A DNA stretch of 64,000 bases from Nitrosovibrio sp. Nv4 (GTDB lineage Bacteria > Pseudomonadota > Gammaproteobacteria > Burkholderiales > Nitrosomonadaceae). Positions 26,959 to 34,819 of this stretch are shown one piece after another. Positions within the stretch are counted from its first letter, which is position 1. Every line of letters begins with the position of its first letter. Where the stretch lies: contig CAMAPK010000002.1 of the NCBI GenBank assembly GCA_945860135.1, positions 1 to 64,000 on the forward strand, written 5' to 3'. The position numbers were made by a program, and so were the translations under genes. The notes below the pieces were generated by a model. The model did not search any database and was not told the DNA's origin. It saw nothing but the letters and a program-made list of their open reading frames with translations.

Positions 26959-28392
26959 CTACAATACTTCCGCCGCATAATCCGCCAGTCTGGAACGCTC
27001 CCCGCGCTGCAGCGTCATATGTCCGCTGTGGTTCCATCCCTGGAAACGGTCCACCACGTAGGTCAATCCTGAGCTGCCCTCGGTCAGATAAGGGGTATCT
27101 ATTTGCGCGATGTTGCCCAGACATACCACTTTGGTGGCGGGACCGGCGCGGGTGATGAGTGTTTTCATCTGCTTGGGGGTGAGATTTTGCGCTTCATCGA
27201 TGATCAGGAACTTGTTGATGAAGGTGCGTCCACGCATGAAGTTGAGCGATTTTATCTTGATGCGTGAACGCATCAGATCACGGGTAGCGGCGCGTCCCCA
27301 TTCACCAGCCCCGTCGTCGGTTTTGTTGAGCACATCCAGATTGTCTTCCAGCGCACCCATCCACGGCGTCATCTTTTCTTCTTCGGTGCCGGGCAGAAAA
27401 CCGATATCCTCACCTACCGGCACGGTGACGCGGGTCATGATAATTTCCGAATAAATCTTGTGTTCGAGCGTCTGCATCAGACCCGCAGCTAATGTCAGCA
27501 GAGTCTTGCCGGTACCGGCCTGCCCCAGCAGCGTGACAAAATCCACTTCCGGGTCCATCAGCAGATTGAGCGCGAAATTCTGCTCACGGTTGCGCGCGCT
27601 GATACCCCATACGTTATTTTTCGGTTGGGTAAAATCCGTGACGCTTTGCAGGATTGCAGTCTTGCCGCTGAGTTCCTTGACCTGAGCATGGAATGGCTGG
27701 TGATGCTCCACATAAACAAACTGGTTGATCTGGAAATTTGCGCACAGCGGCCCATGCAGACGATAGAAAGTGTGGCCGGATTGCTGCCATGATTCCATCT
27801 CCTTGCCGTACTGGTCCCGGAAATCTGCCGGCAGTTCCTGGACGCCGGAAAACAGCAGATCGGTGTCTTCCAGCACTTTGTCATTAAAATAATCTTCCGC
27901 CGCCAGGCCCAGCGCCCGTGCTTTGATGCGCATGTTGATGTCTTTTGAAACCAGCGCCACCTCGCGTCGCGGGTAGGCCTCATGCAGGAATTTCACTACC
28001 CCTATGATCTGGTTATCCGCTTTGCCACTCGCCAGCCGCGCGGGCAGTTCACCGTCGATTGCTTGGGTCTGGAGGAACAGTCTGCCGGTTGCATCCCCGC
28101 TGCCGTGCGCTTCCAGAGAAATGCCATCGTCAATAGCGGTGACCGCACTGCTGACGATTTCGTCCAGAAAACGGCTGCTCTGGCGCGCATTGCGTGCCAC
28201 TTCCGACATGCCTTTCTTGTTGTTGTCGAGCTCTTCCAGAGTAACCATGGGAATATAGACGTCATGCTCCTGGAAGCGGAACAGACTGGTGGGGTCATGC
28301 ATCAGTACATTGCTGTCGAGCACGAACAACTTGAGGTTGGTACGCAAACGAGTGACCACCTTAGCGGGGGAGACTGGTTTTCTGGGGTTCAT
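26959..28392 (-). CDS. PIN-PhoH protein (PhoH-like ATPase with PIN domain)
   Basis: A 477-residue two-domain protein. An N-terminal PIN-type ribonuclease domain (FVLDSNVLMHDPTSLF, LEELDNNKKG, VALVSKDINMRIKA) is fused to a C-terminal PhoH ATPase (Walker A GQAGTGKTLL, Walker B FLIIDEAQNLTP). The family unwinds and cleaves RNA in vitro in mycobacteria. The start MNPRKPVSP at 28392 is taken; 27 upstream in-frame residues overlap the bcp gene and are unlike homologues. It follows bcp by 11 nt, so the two are probably co-transcribed. Confidence 0.92.
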   Translation of the reverse strand: MNPRKPVSPAKVVTRLRTNLKLFVLDSNVLMHDPTSLFRFQEHDVYIPMVTLEELDNNKKGMSEVARNARQSSRFLDEIVSSAVTAIDDGISLEAHGSGDATGRLFLQTQAIDGELPARLASGKADNQIIGVVKFLHEAYPRREVALVSKDINMRIKARALGLAAEDYFNDKVLEDTDLLFSGVQELPADFRDQYGKEMESWQQSGHTFYRLHGPLCANFQINQFVYVEHHQPFHAQVKELSGKTAILQSVTDFTQPKNNVWGISARNREQNFALNLLMDPEVDFVTLLGQAGTGKTLLTLAAGLMQTLEHKIYSEIIMTRVTVPVGEDIGFLPGTEEEKMTPWMGALEDNLDVLNKTDDGAGEWGRAATRDLMRSRIKIKSLNFMRGRTFINKFLIIDEAQNLTPKQMKTLITRAGPATKVVCLGNIAQIDTPYLTEGSSGLTYVVDRFQGWNHSGHMTLQRGERSRLADYAAEVL

Positions 28393-28403
28393 GGTGATCT
28401 TTC

Positions 28404-28868
28404 TTATGTGGCCAAGGTTCTTACGAACTCCAATACCTCCTGCACATGGCCTGGAATCTTGACCCCACGCCATTCCCGCTGCAATACTCCACGGCTGTCG
28501 AACACGAAAGTACTGCGTTCTATGCCACGCACCTGCTTGCCGTACATGTTTTTCATCTTGATGACGCCGAACAGCTTGCAGACGGTTTCATCGGCATCGC
28601 TCAGCAGTTCAAACGGGAAATCCATCTTGATCTTGAAGCTCTCATGCGACTTGATGCTGTCGCGCGAAATGCCGGCGACGTCGCAGCCAAGCTGAATGAA
28701 ATCGGCATAAGCATCGCGGAACTGCTGACCTTCGGTGGTGCAGCCGGGCGTGTTGTCCTTCGGATAAAAATAGACCACCAGACTCTTGCCAGCAGTTGCG
28801 GCGGATAAGCGGAATGTCTTGCCGCTGGTTGCGGGCAGTTCGAAATCGGGGACAGGCTGATTCAACAT
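28404..28868 (-). CDS. bcp: Thioredoxin-dependent peroxiredoxin, Bcp/PrxQ type
   Basis: A 154-residue peroxiredoxin. The peroxidatic Cys lies in YPKDNTPGCTTEGQQFRD. The usual resolving Cys five residues later is absent (TTEGQ instead of TTEAC), so this is a PrxQ that relies on another Cys (for example the one in LGCDVAG) or works as a one-Cys enzyme. It reduces hydroperoxides in the cytoplasm. It lies upstream of the PIN-PhoH gene. Confidence 0.94.
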   Translation of the reverse strand: MLNQPVPDFELPATSGKTFRLSAATAGKSLVVYFYPKDNTPGCTTEGQQFRDAYADFIQLGCDVAGISRDSIKSHESFKIKMDFPFELLSDADETVCKLFGVIKMKNMYGKQVRGIERSTFVFDSRGVLQREWRGVKIPGHVQEVLEFVRTLAT

Positions 28869-28940
28869 CGGGAGAGTTTCATCTTTAGAATTTTTGCGCT
28901 AACCATGTTAACAAAAAAATGGCGCAATGCAAGCGGGTGT

Positions 28941-29402
28941 CTAAGGCGGGCAATCCCTTTTTTTGCGGACTGCGTCCGCCCAGCAATTGGGCGTTTCGAA
29001 CAAGCGTACCTGCTCCAGACTGAGGTGGTTGCCGTAATGATCCTGATAGGCGGCATCAAGTATCTGAAATGCGGTAAGCGCCAGGTTCTCTGCGGTAGGC
29101 GGCGCATCCAGCACCACTGTTTTGTGATTTTCAAGGGATTGTAAAAACTGTAATACCGGCAGATCTCCCGAGTACACCAGGAAAGCGTGATCCCATTCAT
29201 CTACCAGTGCGGTTTTGGCAATGCGCTTTACTTCCGCATAATCCATTACCATGCCTTGCTCGGCAACGCCTTCGTCAGTGATAATGTCGCCGGATAAGGT
29301 GATTTCAATGGCGTAACGATGACCGTGCAGGTGGCGGCACTGACTGTTGTGGGAAGGGATGCGGTGGCCGGCGTCGAATTCCAGCCTGCGGGTGATTAAC
29401 AT
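28941..29402 (-). CDS. queD: 6-carboxy-5,6,7,8-tetrahydropterin synthase (QueD)
   Basis: A 153-residue PTPS/QueD enzyme of queuosine biosynthesis that converts dihydroneopterin triphosphate to carboxytetrahydropterin. Zinc-binding histidines and the catalytic Cys are in FDAGHRIPSHNSQCRHLHGH, with the later acidic motif VDEWDHAFLV. The ATG at 29402 (MLITRRLEFDAGH) matches the family start; it has no clear ribosome site, and a TTG at 29435 is an alternative. It is divergent from a radical SAM gene, with the two 5' ends almost touching. Confidence 0.9.
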   Translation of the reverse strand: MLITRRLEFDAGHRIPSHNSQCRHLHGHRYAIEITLSGDIITDEGVAEQGMVMDYAEVKRIAKTALVDEWDHAFLVYSGDLPVLQFLQSLENHKTVVLDAPPTAENLALTAFQILDAAYQDHYGNHLSLEQVRLFETPNCWADAVRKKRDCPP

Positions 29403-29418
29403 TGACGGGATTGTAACA

Positions 29419-30279
29419 TTGCAGCGTACTTCCAAACTATTGAATATCGTCGATCACAGTCGCGACAACGCGGGGATGACCTACATTTACCCGGTAGTGT
29501 CGCGCCGCGCCGGCGGCGTGTCGGTTGGGGTTAATCTTAATCCCAACAACGCCTGCAACTGGCGCTGTATTTATTGCCAAGTGCCGGAACTCAAACGTGG
29601 CGCGGCACCGGCGCTTGATCTGGACAGGCTGGCAGCAGAGTTGCGTACCTTTCTGCAAGAAATTCTGCATGGTAGCTTCATGCAGACACAGGTACCGGCG
29701 GAGGCAAGACGCATCAATGACATTGCTTTATCTGGTAATGGCGAACCCACCAGCGCCAGGGAATTTGAGCGCGTGATCGATCTGATCGGACAGGTAACGC
29801 GCGATTTTGATTTGCCCAGGGAGCTCAAACTGGTGCTGATCACCAATGGCAGTCTGATCGACCGGCATAATGTGCAGGCAGGATTGCGGCGGATGGCAGA
29901 GCTTAACGGCGAGGTCTGGTTCAAGCTGGACAGTGTCACACGTGCAGGCAGGCAGCGCATCAACAACACCCGCATGAGCTTGCAGCGGATGCGCGACAAT
30001 TTGCGGCTGGCCGCGTCTCTGTGTCCTACCTGGCTGCAAACCTGCGTGTTTCAGGTCGATGGCATGCCGCCGGTCGAAGCGGAAACCAGCGCTTATCTGG
30101 AATTTGTTACAAAATTGCTGCGAGAGGACGTGCCGTTGCAAGGGGTACTGCTCTACGGGCTTGCACGCCCTTCGATGCAGCCGGAGGCACCACGGCTGAC
30201 AAAAGTCAGCCAGGCATGGATGGAATCATTCGGTGCAGAGATCCAAGCCCTTGGCCTCAGCGTAAAACTCAGCCCATAA
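29419..30279 (+). CDS. Radical SAM protein
   Basis: About 286 residues. The radical SAM cluster motif C-x3-C-x2-C is in NPNNACNWRCIYCQVPEL, and the SAM-binding GNGEPT is downstream. The N-terminus (IVDHSRDNAGMTYIYPVVSR, then RAGGVSVGVN) is highly conserved in proteobacterial relatives of unknown function. It is not QueE, which has a shorter form and a different cluster context. The start is uncertain: TTG at 29419 includes the conserved N-terminus, while the ATG at 29476 would remove part of it. It is divergent from queD with overlapping 5' regions. Confidence 0.85.
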   Translation: MQRTSKLLNIVDHSRDNAGMTYIYPVVSRRAGGVSVGVNLNPNNACNWRCIYCQVPELKRGAAPALDLDRLAAELRTFLQEILHGSFMQTQVPAEARRINDIALSGNGEPTSAREFERVIDLIGQVTRDFDLPRELKLVLITNGSLIDRHNVQAGLRRMAELNGEVWFKLDSVTRAGRQRINNTRMSLQRMRDNLRLAASLCPTWLQTCVFQVDGMPPVEAETSAYLEFVTKLLREDVPLQGVLLYGLARPSMQPEAPRLTKVSQAWMESFGAEIQALGLSVKLSP

Positions 30280-30314
30280 CGCCTGCGCTCCATCTTGCTC
30301 GGCCGCTGCTGGAA

Positions 30315-30599
30315 TTATTTCGACTTGGCGGCTTTCTTCAAGCTCTTATACAAATCAGGGTTCTCGGTTTTTAGTAGTCCGGCCACGATCAGATCATCTT
30401 TCCTGATTTTACTCAGATCAATCTGTTCAACGTGTACCAACCGGACAAGCTCTCTCACTGGCCGTGGCATGTTACGCCCGCTCTCATAGCGCGATCCGCC
30501 ACTTTGGGTAACGCCGACCTTGCTCCAGAAATCATGCTGATTGAGGCCCAGCTTGCGGCGTATTTCACGCGGGTTGGATATTTCTTCAAAGAGTTTCAT
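30315..30599 (-). CDS. Small helix-turn-helix DNA-binding protein
   Basis: A 94-residue protein with an XRE-like helix-turn-helix at about residues 10-45 (IRRKLGLNQHDFWSKVGVTQ, SGGSRYESGRNMP) and a basic, helical C-terminal half ending KSLKKAAKSK. Related stand-alone proteins occur in many betaproteobacteria; their targets are unknown. It is divergent from lysC and could act on that 250-nt spacer, but this is inference. Confidence 0.8.
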   Translation of the reverse strand: MKLFEEISNPREIRRKLGLNQHDFWSKVGVTQSGGSRYESGRNMPRPVRELVRLVHVEQIDLSKIRKDDLIVAGLLKTENPDLYKSLKKAAKSK

Positions 30600-30740
30600 G
30601 ATGCCTATCCTCTACAGTTATATTTATGGGACTATGATGACCGCAAGTCGGATTGAATATTCAAACCAATCCCTCCGATCCTGCACAATTATAAATCTAG
30701 TTGGTTTTTTTGCTCTGTGCAAGCAATAGAGACGATCTCT

Positions 30741-30773
30741 TTCAATTTATTAAAATTACTTTTTTATTATAAT
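30741..30773 (+). promoter_or_regulatory. Candidate lysC promoter
   Basis: A perfect -10 TATAAT (30768-30773) sits in a very AT-rich stretch with only a poor -35. A second candidate is TTGAGT (30789) with TAAAAT (30814-30819) at a 19-nt spacing. Either would give a short lysC leader. Neither is strong at both boxes. Confidence 0.4.
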
Positions 30774-30860
30774 CGCATGTAGTATGAATTGAGTGTTCTT
30801 TGCGGGAATCGGGTAAAATTTGTGTCTTCTGATCATCCTTGACAGGGAATGTTGGCAAAC

Positions 30861-32090
30861 GTGGCATTGATTGTTCAAAAATACGGCGGTACCTCGGTCG
30901 GCAGTCCTGAGCGCATTAAGAATGTTGCTCGCCGGATAGCAAAATTTCTATCCAAGGGTCACCGTCTGGTGGTGGTGGTGTCCGCCATGAGCGGAGAGAC
31001 CAACCGCCTGATTGCGCTGGCCAAGGAGATACAGGCCCATCCCGATCCGCGCGAACTGGACGTCATGGTTTCGACCGGAGAACAGGTTTCCGTGGCGCTG
31101 CTGTCGATGGCGCTTATGGAATTGGGGATCAAAGCCAGAAGCTATACCGGGGCACAGGTGCGGATACTCACCGACAATGCTCACACCAAAGCACGCATAC
31201 TGAAGATCGATGAAGACAGGCTGCGTGCTGACCTCGATGCCGGACACATTGTAGTGGTGGCCGGATTTCAGGGGGTGGATGAAGCCGGCAGCATCACTAC
31301 GCTGGGTCGGGGCGGATCGGACACAACCGCAGTGGCGCTGGCGGCGGCGCTGAAAGCCGATGAATGCCAGATTTATACCGACGTGGACGGCGTTTATACT
31401 ACCGATCCGCGCATCGTGCCAGAAGCGCGGCGACTGAAGACTATCACTTTCGAGGAAATGCTAGAAATGGCAAGCCTTGGTTCCAAGGTGCTGCAAATCC
31501 GCTCGGTTGAATTCGCCGGTAAATACAAGGTCAGATTACGGGTGCTGTCCAGTTTTGAGGAGGAAGGCGAGGGTACCCTGATTACTTTCGAGGAAGATAA
31601 AGACATGGAACAAGCCATCATTTCAGGTATTGCATTCAACCGTGACGAAGCCAAGATCACCGTGCTGGGTGTGCCCGACCGTCCCGGCATTGCCTATCAG
31701 ATTCTGGGTCCGGTAGCCGATGCCAATATCGACGTAGATATGATTATCCAGAACGTTGGACATGACGGGTTGACAGATTTTTCATTCACCGTGCCACGCA
31801 ATGAGTTTGTCAGAACGGTAGATATCCTGAAGAGCCAGGTGCAGCCTCATATCGGCGCCCGCGACGTGATCGGCGGCGACCGGATAGCCAAGGTATCGAT
31901 AGTGGGCGTGGGGATGCGCTCGCATGTCGGCATCGCCAGCAAGATGTTCCGCATCCTGGCGGAAGAAGGCATCAACATCCAGATGATTTCCACCTCTGAA
32001 ATAAAGATCTCGGTGGTGGTGGACGAGAAATATATGGAACTGGCAGTGCGGGTGCTGCACAAGGCTTTTGACCTGAATCAGGCATCCTGA
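30861..32090 (+). CDS. lysC: Aspartate kinase
   Basis: Aspartokinase (about 409 residues) catalyses the first step to lysine, threonine and methionine. The N-terminal kinase motif [11 protein letters not shown], the central [19 protein letters not shown] and two C-terminal ACT domains (about residues 265 onward) are clear, as in the lysine/threonine-inhibited enzymes. GTG at 30861 ([10 protein letters not shown]) fits homologues; ATG at 30849 adds four residues but abuts its ribosome site. asd, the next enzyme in the pathway, is at 38.2 kb. Confidence 0.95.
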   Translation: MALIVQKYGGTSVGSPERIKNVARRIAKFLSKGHRLVVVVSAMSGETNRLIALAKEIQAHPDPRELDVMVSTGEQVSVALLSMALMELGIKARSYTGAQVRILTDNAHTKARILKIDEDRLRADLDAGHIVVVAGFQGVDEAGSITTLGRGGSDTTAVALAAALKADECQIYTDVDGVYTTDPRIVPEARRLKTITFEEMLEMASLGSKVLQIRSVEFAGKYKVRLRVLSSFEEEGEGTLITFEEDKDMEQAIISGIAFNRDEAKITVLGVPDRPGIAYQILGPVADANIDVDMIIQNVGHDGLTDFSFTVPRNEFVRTVDILKSQVQPHIGARDVIGGDRIAKVSIVGVGMRSHVGIASKMFRILAEEGINIQMISTSEIKISVVVDEKYMELAVRVLHKAFDLNQAS

Positions 32091-32116
32091 AATCCTGTTG
32101 CAGGACGCTGAGAGGT

Positions 32117-32145
32117 TTGACCGGGAGGTTGTTAACCGCTATCCT
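32117..32145 (+). promoter_or_regulatory. Candidate promoter for tRNA-Ser(GCT)
   Basis: TTGACC and TATCCT are separated by exactly 17 nt just after lysC. It lies 130 nt before the mature tRNA, so the precursor would include the degenerate tRNA-like copy at 32237-32263. Confidence 0.45.
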
Positions 32146-32236
32146 ACCGCCTCTTCTGTGGAGAGATGATCGGGTGGTTACGGCAATAGCGTTGTGCACG
32201 GTGCGCTCTTTGAGCGCCGCAGACCGCTCGACCGTG

Positions 32237-32263
32237 AATTTCAGAGAAGTAGGCCGAGCAGTC
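32237..32263 (+). repeat. Degenerate copy of the tRNA-Ser(GCT) 5' end
   Basis: The segment AATTTCAGAGAAGTAGGCCG plus AGCAGTC repeats, with one gap and four substitutions, positions 32273-32298, which include the first 20 nt of the tRNA and six nt before it. The direct repeat offset is about 36 nt. It cannot form a tRNA by itself. Confidence 0.5.
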
Positions 32264-32278
32264 ACGGCCGTAAATTTC

Positions 32279-32371
32279 GGAGAGATGGCCGAGTGGTCGA
32301 AGGCGCTCCCCTGCTAAGGGAGTATAGGCTCAAAAGGCTTATCGAGGGTTCGAATCCCTCTCTCTCCGCCA
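32279..32371 (+). tRNA. tRNA-Ser (anticodon GCT)
   Basis: A complete class II tRNA: acceptor GGAGAGA/TCTCTCC, anticodon stem TCCCC/GGGA with GCT in the loop CTGCTAA, a long variable arm, the T-loop GTTCGAATC and an encoded CCA. It decodes AGC/AGU. Confidence 0.97.
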
Positions 32372-32430
32372 GTCTGATATAATTTTGCCAAGCAATTGAT
32401 GTCGAGCAAACGTTGGTCAACTAGTTTTCA

Positions 32431-32507
32431 GCGCCCGTAGCTCAGTTGGATAGAGTACTTGGCTACGAACCAAGGGGTCGGCGATTCGAATTCGTCCGGG
32501 CGCACCA
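32431..32507 (+). tRNA. tRNA-Arg (anticodon ACG)
   Basis: Acceptor GCGCCCG/CGGGCGC, D-arm GCTCAGTTGGATAGAGT, anticodon loop CTACGAA giving ACG (read as ICG), a T-arm with one G-U pair and an encoded CCA. It follows tRNA-Ser by 59 nt and is closed by a strong terminator. Confidence 0.97.
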
Positions 32508-32513
32508 TTAAAT

Positions 32514-32552
32514 CAAGGGGTTAGGCTAAAAAGTCTAACCCCTTGTTCTTTT
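32514..32552 (+). terminator. Terminator of the tRNA-Ser/tRNA-Arg unit
   Basis: A perfect 11-bp stem CAAGGGGTTAG/CTAACCCCTTG is followed by TTCTTTT, 6 nt after the tRNA-Arg CCA. Confidence 0.92.
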
Positions 32553-32764
32553 CCTGCAGCAAAAAATATATTACTTCCCGAGATCTCTACTGGCAGGCTG
32601 GTTCGTAGTGAGCCATGCGAATGTTTCAGAAAAATTCAATTATATCGTGATTAAAATGTTAAAAAAGTGTGAACTTTTTGTGAAATCATGAGTCTTATTT
32701 ATGGTACCAATTTCCATAGTCGACGTAAAATTCTTTAAATAACATCTTGTTAGGAACATATTTC

Positions 32765-32980
32765 ATGAAAACTATTCCCTTTGGCTACGTTTTAATCGTA
32801 CCTGTGATTTTTGCTTTTCTGTGGGCGATCCCCGTCTTTACGTCGAGTGAATTCAATTTGGGCTGGGCTGTTATAGAATTCTGCGTCTTGATGGGAACTT
32901 ATATAATGTACGTCCACCCCGGTCTTTTCAGTTTCATACCTCATCGCGACAGAAAAATTACTTATCGGACAGGGGCGTAG
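32765..32980 (+). CDS. Small two-helix membrane protein
   Basis: A 71-residue hypothetical protein. Two hydrophobic segments (about residues 5-24 and 34-54) with a short loop suggest a small inner-membrane protein. ATG at 32765 has an AGGA site 8 nt upstream; the earlier in-frame TTG would overlap that site. It lies in an AT-rich region (32553-33040) that differs in composition from its neighbours. No family recognised. Confidence 0.6.
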   Translation: MKTIPFGYVLIVPVIFAFLWAIPVFTSSEFNLGWAVIEFCVLMGTYIMYVHPGLFSFIPHRDRKITYRTGA

Positions 32981-33044
32981 CGCTTGATTCTTTAGCTGAG
33001 TCACATGTTCTGCCTTTCGCTACATACACTAGGAGAAGACAGGG

Positions 33045-33371
33045 ATGAAAAAAAATCTTTCTGGAAACGTGCTTAGACTTCTTATCATTTTGATAGGATC
33101 ATCATTGACCGCTTTAACCTATGCCAGGGATGAGAAAGTGGTGATGTACCAAGCTGCTGAGACCGAATTGAAAAATATTCAAAAACAGTTGATGGGGAAA
33201 CTGAACGCCAAGGATAAGGAAAATTTAAGAAAATCCCAGCGGCAATGGAATATGTTTAGAAGTATCGATTGTACCTATGAGGGGGCAGATACCTTTGGCT
33301 GTCTTGCTTTGAGAACCAAAGAACGAACGCAACATCTCAAAGAGCGACTGGAAAACGAGCCGCTGCAATAA
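33045..33371 (+). CDS. LprI/DUF1311-family secreted protein
   Basis: A 108-residue protein with a signal peptide (about residues 1-27) and a DUF1311/LprI-type domain: LRKSQRQWNMFRSIDCTYEG and GCLALRTKERTQHLKERL, with the two conserved cysteines. Some family members inhibit lysozyme in mycobacteria, others are uncharacterised envelope proteins. A strong AGGAGAAG ribosome site precedes the ATG. It is followed by a bidirectional terminator. Confidence 0.82.
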   Translation: MKKNLSGNVLRLLIILIGSSLTALTYARDEKVVMYQAAETELKNIQKQLMGKLNAKDKENLRKSQRQWNMFRSIDCTYEGADTFGCLALRTKERTQHLKERLENEPLQ

Positions 33372-33460
33372 AGTGGGTGATGGGGGGTGTCATTCGGTGG
33401 TGAAATTCACACTAAAATTACCACTTCCCGGATTCATTTCTCCGGACGTGCCACAAAATA

Positions 33461-33496
33461 AAGGAGTCAGGCTGAAAGCCTGACTCCTTGTTTTTT
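33461..33496. terminator. Bidirectional terminator
   Basis: A 12-bp perfect stem AAGGAGTCAGGC/GCCTGACTCCTT around TGAAA, with TTTTTT after it on the plus strand and TTTATTTT on the minus strand. It ends both the DUF1311 gene and the convergent double-receiver gene, whose stop codon lies in the T-tract. Confidence 0.92.
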
Positions 33497-34367
33497 ATGA
33501 TTCATGCTGCTTGGATGAGTTTTGTGCGTAGCGGATTACACTGCGCATGGTGACTTTCAATTGCTCCGGTTTGTAAGGCTTGAGGATATAACCGCAGGCC
33601 CCGAGGGAGATTGCCCGCATGACCGTGCTGCGATCAGCCCGGCTGGTTACCATGACAGCTTTGATGCCCGGATGGTCCGCATGTATTCTGGCGAGCGCAT
33701 CGATTCCGCTCAAGGTCGGCATTTCCACATCCAGACAGATTATGTCCGGTTGATGCTGCGCCGCCATGTCAATTGCCTGCTGCCCATCGGTGGCTTCAGC
33801 CACTACTTCTGCCCCCATTCCTTCCAGAATAGCTTTTAGAAGCTCGCGCATGGTACTGCTGTCGTCGGCCAGTACGATGCGCAGGCCCGTGCAGAGATCG
33901 GTAGGCTGTATATCGATGTCGCGTAATAACTGGCATGCCTGGTTGATTCGTGCCAGTTCCTCGATTACCTGAGTCTGGCTGAAAGGTTTGCCCAGAAAAC
34001 CCGCCACCCCCATTGCCGCAGTCGTGCTTTGAATCGACAGATCGGAAGACATGATGATTACCGTAGTTTCAGAGTCCAGGTCTTTCAGGAAATGCGGGAT
34101 ATCGGCGCCCGGCATGGCGTAATCAAGGCAGATGATATCCGGCTTGAGGCGCTTCACCATCGGCAGGAAATTGCCCCAACCAGTGGCCTCGCCGGCAATC
34201 TCATAACCTTGTTGACGCAGCAGATCACGCAGTATCGAGCGTGTGGCGGCATGTTCATCCCCGACCAGAACCGTTGTGTGGGCAGCGTGCCGGGAATGGT
34301 TATTTTTTACTGCACTGCCGCTCTTAGCTGCATGTGGGCTATCAATTAATGCTGTACCAGTATTCAA
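33495..34367 (-). CDS. Tandem-receiver response regulator (REC-REC)
   Basis: A 290-residue protein made of two CheY-like receiver domains (about 30-145 and 160-280) and no output domain. Both have the full phosphorylation site: REC1 has GDE, the Asp of IICLDYAMPG and the Lys of GKPF; REC2 has ADDSS, the Asp of IICLDVEMP and the Lys of LKPYKP. It therefore probably signals through protein contacts, as CheY does. The start is TTG at 34367 with AAGGAGG 5 nt upstream. Its leader carries a GEMM-I riboswitch at 34562-34651, which puts it under cyclic-di-GMP control. It ends in a bidirectional terminator. Confidence 0.88.
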   Translation of the reverse strand: MNTGTALIDSPHAAKSGSAVKNNHSRHAAHTTVLVGDEHAATRSILRDLLRQQGYEIAGEATGWGNFLPMVKRLKPDIICLDYAMPGADIPHFLKDLDSETTVIIMSSDLSIQSTTAAMGVAGFLGKPFSQTQVIEELARINQACQLLRDIDIQPTDLCTGLRIVLADDSSTMRELLKAILEGMGAEVVAEATDGQQAIDMAAQHQPDIICLDVEMPTLSGIDALARIHADHPGIKAVMVTSRADRSTVMRAISLGACGYILKPYKPEQLKVTMRSVIRYAQNSSKQHES

Positions 34368-34561
34368 GATGGCCTCCTTGACATGTGCTGCAGCGACTCC
34401 GTCGCTGTGCGTGGTGCTGAATGCAGCCGATCCGTTCGCATATTCATCCGGAATAAAGCTGTTCAGGAATCAGTTGCGCGTGTTCTCACGGCGTGACCGT
34501 TTTTGCTGTCTGGGCGTTTCGGGAAATGGATAGACGGTTCTGCACATGGACGAACATTCAT

Positions 34562-34651
34562 GAGGCAGTCCCGCTACCTTAGTTTCCCGTAGGCCGGTGA
34601 CTTTGCGTCCTTACCTTTCAGTAAGTTTGCCGAGTAATTGCAGGCTAACCG
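34562..34651 (-). promoter_or_regulatory. GEMM-I cyclic-di-GMP riboswitch
   Basis: On the minus strand, the conserved GEMM-I blocks appear in order: ACTCGGCAAAC, a short stem CTTACT/GGTAAG closed by a GAAA tetraloop, GGACGCAAAGTCACCGGCCT, and then AAGGTAGCGGGACTGCC. These match the class I cyclic-di-GMP aptamer core. It lies about 195 nt upstream of the tandem-receiver gene and on the same strand. The interval holds a perfect stem CAGCGAC/GTCGCTG (34393-34409) just before the ribosome site, a possible expression platform. The rest of the gap 34368-34819 has no gene I can support. Confidence 0.9.
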
Positions 34652-34819
34652 ACTTTTCTGCTTTAGTCAACCTGACCCTGATGAGACATAACGGCGTGAA
34701 ATGTATTCACTTTAGAAATTCAGACCGGATCTCGGGTAGTGAAACAGGAGAGCAAGGTGTGACCTACTTCTAATGGCTGCATTATGGGATAATTTCGCAT
34801 TTCTCCAGAATCTTGCAAG

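Noticed and set aside
30600..30848. Lysine riboswitch before lysC
   Set aside because: The leader is AT-rich and short, and I see none of the conserved L-box blocks.
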